From the NCBI GenBank assembly GCA_019310665.1, contig JAFDDW010000155.1, positions 1 to 6,605 of the forward strand: DNA of 6,605 nt, in the 5' to 3' direction. Numbering within the stretch: the stretch's first letter is position 1; the number at the start of each line of letters is the position of its first letter. The translations under genes were made by a program, and so were the position numbers. Below are positions 1 to 5,812 of this stretch, piece by piece. The notes under the pieces were generated by a model, which was given only the letters and a program-made list of their open reading frames with translations, ran no database searches and was not told the origin of the DNA. This DNA comes from Deltaproteobacteria bacterium (lineage in GTDB: Bacteria > Desulfobacterota > Desulfobacteria > Desulfobacterales > JAFDCJ01).

Positions 1-290
1 TCCTCATCTTGCTTCGCCTTTAATCCGGCTTCCTGTTTCCGGTCAAGTTGTTCCTGCCTTTCAAATTCCCGGCGTATTTTCTCTTTTCTGCGCTCAATAG
101 CCGCTAATTCCTCCTGGGTTTTTTCTTTGTAAGTAATAACATTTTCAACTTTGGCGCTATTCGGCGGCGGCTGCTCGGTGATATGCAATACCCCGTTTTC
201 GTCTGTCCAGGTGTAAAGCTTTTGAGCACCAAGGATTGTAGCCGCGAATAAGCTGAATAGTATAATGGCCGTCGCAATAAAATATTTCAT
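1..290 (-). CDS. Secreted DUF4124-domain protein, 3' end outside window
   Basis: The first 96 residues are visible; the gene continues past the left edge of the window. Residues 1-22 form a signal peptide: MKYF, then a hydrophobic run to about Ala22 with a plausible signal peptidase I site after LGA. Mature residues about 23-42 read KLYTWTDENGVLHITEQPP, the signature opening of the DUF4124 family (aromatic-W-x-D-x-x-G-x-x-H-x-T/S-x-x-P-P). Members are small periplasmic or envelope proteins of Proteobacteria and Desulfobacterota with no established biochemical function. From about residue 55 the chain is rich in Glu, Lys, Arg and Gln (EELAAIERRKEKIRREF), predicting a long charged helix or coiled coil, common downstream of this domain. 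The ATG at 288-290 is chosen because GGAG lies six bases upstream and the signal peptide begins there. A consensus promoter ends about 26 bp upstream, so the gene is probably transcribed on its own, not from the helicase gene. Family call is firm, function unknown. Confidence 0.85.
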   Translation of the reverse strand, partial: MKYFIATAIILFSLFAATILGAQKLYTWTDENGVLHITEQPPPNSAKVENVITYKEKTQEELAAIERRKEKIRREFERQEQLDRKQEAGLKAKQDE

Positions 291-316
291 CAGGGACTCC
301 GAGGATCACTATCTTG

Positions 317-345
317 ATTATATTGATATATGTTGTTACTGTCAA
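317..345 (-). promoter_or_regulatory. Consensus sigma-70 promoter of the DUF4124 gene
   Basis: On the minus strand the -35 box is TTGACA (340-345), the spacer is exactly 17 bp (323-339), and the -10 box is TATAAT (317-322). Both hexamers match the sigma-70 consensus perfectly. Transcription should start near position 310, giving a leader of about 20 nt that contains the GGAG ribosome binding site. No operator is evident, so strong constitutive expression is inferred. Confidence 0.85.
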
Positions 346-402
346 ACTGTCTGAATACAATTTTAAATCTTAATGATTTTCGAAGGCTGGGCTATGGCGG
401 GC

Positions 403-458
403 CCCGTACCCCGCAACTCGCAACCCGCAACCCGTAACGCGAACCCCGTAACTCGCAA
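403..458. repeat. Eight in-register degenerate heptamers (CYCGYAA)
   Basis: Eight consecutive 7-bp units without gaps: CCCGTAC, CCCGCAA, CTCGCAA, CCCGCAA, CCCGTAA, CGCGAAC, CCCGTAA, CTCGCAA. On the minus strand the unit reads roughly GGGTTRC/TTRCGGG. The array ends four bases from the helicase stop codon and lies between that gene and the DUF4124 promoter. It has no internal hairpin followed by a T-run, so it is not a standard terminator. Period and base skew resemble the heptamer STRR repeats described in cyanobacteria, but no relationship is claimed. Confidence 0.8.
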
Positions 459-461
459 CAC

Positions 462-2819
462 TTAATGATTCCAAAAATCTTTTAAATCTTCCGCCAACTG
501 TTGCCCACTTCGCACTTTGACGGGACGCCATTCCGCAGGCAGGAGCGACCGGTAGCGGTAGGTTCCGTAACGCTGATCAATTAAAAGAACGACTCCCCGG
601 TCGGTTTCGGTGCGAATAACCCGGCCGGCGGCCTGGAGCACCCGGTTGATTCCCGGGTACTGGTAGGCATATTCGAAGCCGGCATTATGAGTGGCGGCAA
701 AATAGTCCCGGATCAATTCCTTTTCGAGGGAAATTCCGGGAAGCCCGACGCCTACGACCACCGCTCCGGACAACCGCTCGCCCACCAGATCGATGCCTTC
801 ACCAAATATACCGCCCATCACTGCAAATCCCAGCAGCGACCGGTGGTTTTCCATCCCAAAGCGGTTGAGAAATTCTTCTCTTTCGAGTTCGCTCATACCG
901 GGTGTCTGGATAATCACTTCGCTGTCCGGGCAATCGGATGAAAAGGTTTCAAATACCATCAGCATATATTCGTATGACGGAAAGAAAATAAGATAGTTGC
1001 CTGTTTTTTGACTGACCAGGCTGCAGATTGCCCGGGAAACTTCCTGCTTGGTATTATTCCGATGCCGATAAAGGGTGGATACCGTGTCGTAAACGAAAAG
1101 TCTCAGGTTTTCAGCGGGAAAGGGCGAGGGCAAAATGAGACCGCCGGCGCCTGGGTTGCAACCCAGGATTTTTTTGAAATATTGCATGGGAGTCATGGTG
1201 GCTGAGAAAAAAACCGCTGCCTGACAGCGGTTCAGGGCGTTGCCCAGCTGGTTAGATGGATCGATGCAAAACAGCCTGAGTTTCAGATCTTTTTTTATTT
1301 TTTCAAAACAGGTTACATAACTGTCATCATATTGTTCCGCCACCCTGATAAAACCGGATATCGCAAAAAACAGATCCAGCAATTCTTCGCGAAATGAGGT
1401 TTTTACGTTGCGCGACAACCAACGCTCGCTGATTCTGAGAAATCCTCGCAGCAGGGGAAATAAATCTTCCGGGGCCTGTTTCTCGTGGCGTGTCGGCTCG
1501 GATTCCTCACATTTTTTGCGGGCCTTGATCATCCACGAATTGATTTTCCCAAGGCTTTTGTAAACCTGAGGCAGCTCTTTTCGTATGGAGCGCCTTAGAT
1601 CCAAAAGCGGCTGTTTGTAGATCTCAGCCGAAAACATTTCCCGGGACCGATCCACCAGATTGTGGGCTTCATCGATTAAAAAGGTGTAGGCACCATTTTC
1701 TTCCAGGAAAAAGCGGCGTAAATATACCCGGGGATCAAAGGCATAATTGTAATCGCAGACAATGCAATCCGCCCACAGCGACAGTTCTAGAGAAAACTCA
1801 AACGGGCACACCTGGTGGCGCCGGGCGGTTTCCGCCACGACGGTGCGGGTGAAAGCATCCTGGTCGAAGATTTCATTTACGGCCGCGTTCACCCGGTCAA
1901 AATGACCGCGGGCGAATTCACATTCATCCGGATTGCAGGCGCTTTCCGGTTTAAAGCAGATCTTGTCTTTGGCGGTGATGGCCAGAGACTTGAGTTTAAG
2001 CCGTCCCTTGCGCAATTCATCCAGCGCCGTTTCCGCTGCCAGGCGGCCGGTGGTGCGGGCCGTCAGGTAAAAGACCTTGGCAGTCAATCCCTCACCGATG
2101 GCTTTCACCGCCGGGAAAATGGCCGCCATGGTTTTGCCGATGCCGGTTGTGGCCTGGACCAGTTGTTGGCCGTCCTGCTTAATGGTTCGATAAACACCGA
2201 CCGCCATCGCACGCTGCCCCGGGCGGTAGCTGCCAAAAGGAAATTCAAGTTGGCGGATGGATTCATCACGCCGAAGCTCCCAGCGGACAACGGTACCGGC
2301 CCATTGCAGATAAACGGCCACCAGGTCCTGGAAGAAGGTCTCCAGTTCCGCTACGGTAAAGTGCTTCTTAAAATTGCGTATTTCGCCGGTATCCACCTGG
2401 AAATAGGTCAGCTGGGCATCAACATCGCTCAGATTCCGGTCCCTGGCATAAATATAGGCATAGGTTTTTACCTGCCCCCAGTGGATCGGATTTTCATGGC
2501 TCTCAAAATAATCCAGACGGCGTGTGGTGGTCTTGATTTCTTCAATCAGCACACCGTCGGATTCATGATAGATCCCATCGATTCGGCCGCCGAGCATTAA
2601 TAAAAACAGGTCGGTTTCCATCTGATGGGCGACCGCAACTTCGGCCGTATAATTCTCGGGGCGTGATTGCTGGATTTTCTGATGGATTCGAATGGCATCC
2701 ACCGGACGGGCGGAGGCTAAAAATTCAAATGATAGATCCCCTGAGCGGAGCACATGGGCCACCAGGTCTCGAACAGCGATTTTCAGTGTTTTTTTCAAAT
2801 CAGGTAAAAAATTGCGCAA
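462..2819 (-). CDS. PD-(D/E)XK nuclease-Fe-S helicase fusion (DinG/Rad3/XPD family, COG1199-like)
   Basis: A 785-residue cytoplasmic enzyme predicted to unwind DNA with ATP and also cut it. The N-terminal domain (about 40-175) carries RecB/Cas4-like nuclease motifs: His46 (RIHQKIQ), Asp81 (GGRIDGI), Glu94-x-Lys96 (IEEIKTT) and Gln116-x-x-x-Tyr120 (QVKTY). The XPD/DinG-type helicase follows: Walker A ATTGIGKT at 223-230; four probable Fe-S cysteines at 288, 295, 300 and 338; DEAH box at 383-386; SAT motif at 539-541; motif VI QAAGRVIR at 729-736. All motor motifs and nuclease residues look intact. DinG-type enzymes act on damaged or structured DNA; the substrate here is unknown. The start is TTG at 2817-2819: a stop codon lies three codons upstream, and the conserved-looking VRDLV...LRSGD segment begins at residue 16, so later GTG starts would remove it. 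No clear ribosome binding site precedes the TTG. It is divergent from the regulator pair with a 182-bp gap. The nuclease domain recalls Cas4 or CasDinG, but no CRISPR context is visible. Confidence 0.9.
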   Translation of the reverse strand: MRNFLPDLKKTLKIAVRDLVAHVLRSGDLSFEFLASARPVDAIRIHQKIQQSRPENYTAEVAVAHQMETDLFLLMLGGRIDGIYHESDGVLIEEIKTTTRRLDYFESHENPIHWGQVKTYAYIYARDRNLSDVDAQLTYFQVDTGEIRNFKKHFTVAELETFFQDLVAVYLQWAGTVVRWELRRDESIRQLEFPFGSYRPGQRAMAVGVYRTIKQDGQQLVQATTGIGKTMAAIFPAVKAIGEGLTAKVFYLTARTTGRLAAETALDELRKGRLKLKSLAITAKDKICFKPESACNPDECEFARGHFDRVNAAVNEIFDQDAFTRTVVAETARRHQVCPFEFSLELSLWADCIVCDYNYAFDPRVYLRRFFLEENGAYTFLIDEAHNLVDRSREMFSAEIYKQPLLDLRRSIRKELPQVYKSLGKINSWMIKARKKCEESEPTRHEKQAPEDLFPLLRGFLRISERWLSRNVKTSFREELLDLFFAISGFIRVAEQYDDSYVTCFEKIKKDLKLRLFCIDPSNQLGNALNRCQAAVFFSATMTPMQYFKKILGCNPGAGGLILPSPFPAENLRLFVYDTVSTLYRHRNNTKQEVSRAICSLVSQKTGNYLIFFPSYEYMLMVFETFSSDCPDSEVIIQTPGMSELEREEFLNRFGMENHRSLLGFAVMGGIFGEGIDLVGERLSGAVVVGVGLPGISLEKELIRDYFAATHNAGFEYAYQYPGINRVLQAAGRVIRTETDRGVVLLIDQRYGTYRYRSLLPAEWRPVKVRSGQQLAEDLKDFWNH

Positions 2820-2913
2820 TTTAAGTTAAAGTATTGAAAAACTGTTAATTTTTAGTATGCTTGTCTTGACTTTGTCCCCTATTGAATACATTAGTGAGAA
2901 AGTTAGAATTCTA

Positions 2914-2942
2914 TTACCATGGAAAATACCTGGTTGTATAGT
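2914..2942 (+). promoter_or_regulatory. Candidate sigma-70 promoter for the regulator pair
   Basis: TTACCA (2914-2919), a 17-bp spacer, then TATAGT (2937-2942). The -10 box matches five of six consensus bases and the -35 four of six. Transcription would begin near 2949, about 50 nt before the chosen ATG. A TTGACT at 2866-2871 is an alternative -35, but lacks a good -10 at normal spacing. No sigma-54 type -24/-12 element (TGGC-N8-TGC) was seen here, so the activator does not obviously drive its own gene. Confidence 0.4.
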
Positions 2943-2987
2943 ACCGGTTTAATTTGAATGATGCAGTTAACCGAGGTCTTATCTATC

Positions 2988-2992
2988 GGGGG
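2988..2992 (+). promoter_or_regulatory. Ribosome binding site that decides the activator start
   Basis: GGGGG followed by nine bases and ATG (3002-3004). The open frame extends upstream to a TTG at 2954-2956, but nothing like a Shine-Dalgarno sequence precedes that TTG, and its 16 extra residues add no recognisable domain. Confidence 0.6.
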
Positions 2993-3001
2993 AATAATCG
3001 C

Positions 3002-4039
3002 ATGACAGATTCAAATCTGCAGCTTAAAAATAAAGTCATTCCTATAAAAGCTCAGTTCCAGGCCATATTCAAGGATATTATTGGCCACGGCACCGCCATG
3101 CGCAAGATATTCAGAATAGTTGAAAAGGTTGCCAAGAGCGACACGACCATCCTGTTGAACGGAGAAACGGGGACTGGGAAAGGCTTAATTGCCAGAGCGA
3201 TTCATAAAGCCTCTGGTCGAAGCGACCAACCCTTTGTCCAGATTAACTGTGGCGCTACGCCGGAAGGTTTGCTGGAAAGCGAATTTTTCGGGTACCGGCG
3301 CGGGGCATTCACCGGGGCCACCGCGGACAAAGCGGGTAAATTCGAAATCGCCAAGGGCGGCACCATTTTTTTAGATGAGATCGGTGATATGAGCGCTGAT
3401 CTGCAGGTGAAAGTATTACGGGTCCTTGAAGAAGGTGAATTTGAGCGGGTCGGCGGCAACGAGACCATCAAAACCGACGCCAGGATTATTGCAGCCACGC
3501 ACAGAGACCTGGAAGAAGAAGTGCAAAAGGGAAATTTCCGGGAGGATCTTTTCTACCGTCTTTATGTGATACCGGTCATGCTGCCCACCTTAAAAGAACG
3601 CAAGGCCGACATCCCCTATCTGGTTGCTCACTTCATCGAACAATTTGCCGTCAAAAAGGAATCTTCACCGGCGAAGTTTTCCGACGAGGCCATGAAGATC
3701 CTGGTGAATTATTCATGGCCGGGTAACGTGAGGGAGTTGAAGAATTTAATCGAAAGGCTGGTCGTTTTGCACGAAGGCGAGCACATACTGCCCGAGGATC
3801 TGCCGGAAAAGATCAGGATCGTGAGCAGCCGGGCAGCCCGGCGCAAGGAAATCAGCAGTGAGGGAATATCATTTAGTACAGCGGTCAGCGAGTTTGAGAA
3901 GGCCCTTATTATCAGTGCGCTGGATCAAAGCAACTGGGTGAAAAATAGGGCGGCCCAGCTTCTCAAGATTAAACGAACCACTCTGGTTGAAAAAATAAAG
4001 CGCTATAATCTGGGAAAAGACTCTGAACCAGGTAGTTAA
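3002..4039 (+). CDS. Sigma-54-dependent activator without a sensory domain (PspF-like layout)
   Basis: A 345-residue bacterial enhancer-binding protein that should remodel RNA polymerase-sigma-54 at -24/-12 promoters using ATP. Only about 25 residues precede the AAA+ domain, so there is no receiver, PAS or GAF input. Motifs: Walker A GETGTGKG at 54-61, sigma-54-contacting loop GAFTGA at 101-106, Walker B TIFLDE at 121-126, arginine fingers at Arg180 and Arg186 (FREDLFYR), and sensor II Arg244 in WPGNVREL. The C-terminal Fis-type HTH spans about 313-337 (NRAAQLLKIKRTTLVEKIKR); its RTTLVEK recognition helix resembles that of FleQ-type flagellar regulators, which hints at but does not establish a target. 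One oddity is Gly61, where most relatives have Glu after the Walker A Lys. The response regulator gene follows after 68 bp with no terminator between them, so an operon is likely. With no sensory domain, activity must be set by expression or a partner protein, and the adjacent receiver protein is the obvious candidate. Confidence 0.92.
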   Translation: MTDSNLQLKNKVIPIKAQFQAIFKDIIGHGTAMRKIFRIVEKVAKSDTTILLNGETGTGKGLIARAIHKASGRSDQPFVQINCGATPEGLLESEFFGYRRGAFTGATADKAGKFEIAKGGTIFLDEIGDMSADLQVKVLRVLEEGEFERVGGNETIKTDARIIAATHRDLEEEVQKGNFREDLFYRLYVIPVMLPTLKERKADIPYLVAHFIEQFAVKKESSPAKFSDEAMKILVNYSWPGNVRELKNLIERLVVLHEGEHILPEDLPEKIRIVSSRAARRKEISSEGISFSTAVSEFEKALIISALDQSNWVKNRAAQLLKIKRTTLVEKIKRYNLGKDSEPGS

Positions 4040-4093
4040 TTGATTGTATTTTGTTATTCGCTCTGCATAATGGGTTGAATAAAATATGCGCGC

Positions 4094-4103
4094 AGGTGGA
4101 GGG
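4094..4103 (+). promoter_or_regulatory. Ribosome binding site of the response regulator
   Basis: AGGTGGAGGG ends four bases before the ATG at 4108-4110. It supports this ATG over an in-frame TTG at 4051, which has no such site and would add 19 residues ahead of the receiver's first beta strand. Confidence 0.75.
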
Positions 4104-4107
4104 AACC

Positions 4108-5274
4108 ATGGACGACTTTGAAATCTTATTTGTAGATGACGACCAGACAATCCTGAACTTGGTTGAAGAGTATCTGGCTGCTTTTGATTATAGGGTTAGT
4201 ATCGTGGACAGCGGACTTAAAGCGCTTGAACTCATCAAGGACCAAGATTTTGATGTTGTCTTTACCGACTTTAAAATGCCCGATATCGACGGACTTGAGC
4301 TTCTGGCCATGATAAAAGAGTACCGACCGGCGACGGAGGTGATTATCGTCACCGGGCACGGAACGATGGAATCCGCCATTCAGGCCATGAAATTCGGAAG
4401 CTATGATTATATTCAAAAGCCGTTTAAACTGGATGTGTTAAGAATCGTAATAAATAAACTCTTTGAGGAAAAACGGCTTAAGCGGGAAAATGTCGTCCTG
4501 CGCAAACGGTTAAAAGAAAGGCATAAATACGATCAGCTGGTCGGGATAAGCCTCAAGATGCAGGAAATTTATGAGCAAACTGACCACATGAGCAGCGGCA
4601 GTCCCAATGTGCTGATACAGGGCGAAAGTGGTACCGGCAAGGAGTTGACGGCTCACGTCATACACCGCAACAGTGATCGCAGCCGGCAAGCGTTTATTCC
4701 CGTTAACTGCAAAAGCTTCGGCAAAGGGATTGCCGGCGATCAACTTTATAATCATGCCGTTGAGCTGTTTAAATCCGCACAGGCCGCCACCGTCTTTTTT
4801 AACGAAATCGCCGAAATTAAGCCGGCCGTGCAGGCCGTGATCAGCCAGGCATATACTGAAAACGATTTCAATCCGGGCCCTGGTGACGGCAAAGCGGGTT
4901 CAAGCGTCCGGTTGTTGGCGGCGACCAACAGAAATCTGGGAGAAGCGGCCCAAAAGGGAAATTTTAACCAGGATTTTTTGAGTTGTATTAGCGACGTCAA
5001 AATTATTATGCCGCCGCTCAGAGAGCGCAGGGAAGATATATGTCTGCTGATAAACCATTTCTTGAATCGGTATAATGCCAAAAACGAAAACAAGGTTATG
5101 AACATATCGCCGGATGCCCTGGACGTCTTGTTGCGATACAATTGGCCGGGCAATGTGATCCAGTTAGAGAACGTTATCGAGAGGGCCTTTGCGCTGCGAG
5201 TGGATCTGACTATTGAGGTGGATGATCTGCCCTCGGAAATTAAAACCTTTGAAGAGATATCGAAAATTAGTTAA
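4108..5274 (+). CDS. NtrC-like response regulator with a degenerate AAA+ domain and no HTH
   Basis: The 388-residue protein has an intact receiver (about 4-117): acidic pocket D10-D12, phosphoacceptor Asp54 (FTDFKMP), Thr82 and Lys104 (QKPF), at the same numbers as in NtrC. A charged linker helix (about 117-140) probably dimerises. The AAA+ domain (about 143-366) keeps Walker A GESGTGKE at 172-179 and the PPLRERRED segment, but has lost the working parts. The stretch between the conserved NC and Walker B is 11 residues shorter than in the upstream neighbour (27 versus 38), which removes GAFTGA. Walker B D-E is Asn232-Glu233. The two arginine-finger positions are Asn287 and Cys293. The sensor II Arg is Ile351 (WPGNVIQL). 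The chain stops about 20 residues after the AAA+ lid, with no Fis-type HTH. It therefore cannot activate sigma-54 or bind DNA in the usual way, but could bind nucleotide, be phosphorylated and oligomerise. Probably co-transcribed with the complete activator upstream. No histidine kinase gene is in the window. The long open frame and coherent receiver argue for a maintained protein, not a decaying gene. Confidence 0.9.
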   Translation: MDDFEILFVDDDQTILNLVEEYLAAFDYRVSIVDSGLKALELIKDQDFDVVFTDFKMPDIDGLELLAMIKEYRPATEVIIVTGHGTMESAIQAMKFGSYDYIQKPFKLDVLRIVINKLFEEKRLKRENVVLRKRLKERHKYDQLVGISLKMQEIYEQTDHMSSGSPNVLIQGESGTGKELTAHVIHRNSDRSRQAFIPVNCKSFGKGIAGDQLYNHAVELFKSAQAATVFFNEIAEIKPAVQAVISQAYTENDFNPGPGDGKAGSSVRLLAATNRNLGEAAQKGNFNQDFLSCISDVKIIMPPLRERREDICLLINHFLNRYNAKNENKVMNISPDALDVLLRYNWPGNVIQLENVIERAFALRVDLTIEVDDLPSEIKTFEEISKIS

Positions 5275-5285
5275 TTGATAATTGG

Positions 5286-5380
5286 GGGATTCAGGGATCA
5301 GGTATTTAGGGATTCAGGAATTCAGGAATTGAGTGATTCAGGGACTCAGGGAGTCAGGAACTCAGGAAATTAGGGATCGA
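5286..5380 (+). repeat. Degenerate octamer array (GGRATTCA), 12 units
   Basis: Twelve consecutive units, eleven of 8 bp and one of 7 bp. They begin GGGATTCA, GGGATCA, GGTATTTA, GGGATTCA, GGAATTCA, GGAATTGA, GTGATTCA, GGGACTCA, and end with GGGATCGA at 5373-5380. The GG start and final A are almost constant, while the middle drifts. The array begins 12 bp after the response regulator stop codon. Confidence 0.8.
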
Positions 5381-5592
5381 TTATGTGTCCTGACCTATAC
5401 TTGATTTGATAGAATCGAAAGGTGAGTTAAAACATAGATTGACAGTATGATATACGAAACCGCTTCGCGGTAGCTTTCCGCCAACAGTACAGATTTCATA
5501 ATTAGCGGTTGTCAAGTCAAGTAAATCTTAAAATTAATAATTGTAAAATCATCTCCGTCTACTGACAGATTATGAGAAGATCCGATCCGATT

Positions 5593-5634
5593 TTAATCCC
5601 TCAATTCCTCAATACCTAAATTCCTAAATTCTCC
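5593..5634 (-). repeat. Inverted copy of the octamer array, about five units
   Basis: On the minus strand the units read GGAATTTA, GGTATTGA, GGAATTGA, GGGATTAA, preceded by a partly degenerate AGAATTTA unit. On the plus strand the same units appear as TCAATTCC, TCAATACC and similar. This is the same octamer family as 5286-5380 but oppositely oriented. It sits 10 bp beyond the original stop codon of the pal-like gene. A transcript crossing both arrays could fold them into a long imperfect stem. Confidence 0.7.
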
Positions 5635-5644
5635 GATTCTGCTT

Positions 5645-5812
5645 TTATTCCTCTACCACAAAGTGCACCCGCCTGTTTTTCTCCCGGCCTTTTTCCGTTT
5701 TGCTGGTATCAATGGGACGTTCGTTGCCGTAGCTGACGGCAATTAGACGGGGTGATTCGATACCCTGGCGAATGAGAAAGGATTTCACGGCTCCGGCCCG
5801 CAGATCTCCCAG
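5645..5812 (-). pseudogene. Frame-displaced 3' end of the pal-like gene
   Basis: This stretch encodes, in a frame shifted from the 5' part, the missing C-terminal half of the OmpA-like domain: LGDLRAGAVKSFLIRQGIE, then a block with VSYGNERP and the closing NRRVHFVVEE before TAA at 5645-5647. Removing one copy of the 14-bp duplication at 5799-5826 joins it in frame to the upstream part and gives a 182-residue protein of ordinary Pal size. No independent start site is seen, so it is unlikely to be translated alone. Confidence 0.85.

Larger units (their letters stand above)
5275..5644. other. Intergenic region between convergent genes
   Basis: No credible gene is seen in these 370 bp. They hold an octamer array (5286-5380), a 212-bp AT-rich core, and a second octamer array in opposite orientation (5593-5634). 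The core contains a GC-rich hairpin at 5459-5471 (ACCGC-TTC-GCGGT) without a following T-run. I see no standard rho-independent terminator for either flanking gene. Confidence 0.6.

Noticed and set aside
403..458. CRISPR array
   Set aside because: The 7-bp units are contiguous and lack spacers, and the same holds for the octamer arrays at 5286-5380 and 5593-5634. No cas genes are present; the Cas4-like domain belongs to a helicase fusion.
1815..2600. A 261-codon open frame on the plus strand
   Set aside because: It lies wholly antisense within the helicase, whose motifs account for the sequence. Its translation shows no recognisable domain, so it is a codon-bias shadow.
462..2819. CasDinG of a type IV CRISPR system
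   Set aside because: No type IV effector genes or repeats are nearby, and an N-terminal nuclease domain with a DinG-like motor also occurs outside CRISPR contexts.
2820..3001. Sigma-54 promoter controlling the activator operon
   Set aside because: No GG-N10-GC spaced -24/-12 element with reasonable flanks was found. The better match is a sigma-70 type site at 2914-2942.
2954..3001. Longer form of the activator starting at TTG
   Set aside because: There is no ribosome binding site, and the extra 16 residues show no domain signal. The ATG at 3002 has GGGGG at proper spacing.
4752..5153. A 133-codon open frame on the minus strand
   Set aside because: It is antisense to the conserved AAA+ region of the response regulator, has no promoter or ribosome binding site, and shows no family features.
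5395..5499. A 34-codon minus-strand frame (MKSVLLAESYREAVSYIILS...) with a hydrophobic middle
   Set aside because: It has no ribosome binding site and no well-placed promoter, and it overlaps a hairpin. A frame of this size arises readily by chance. Worth only a conservation check as a possible small membrane peptide.
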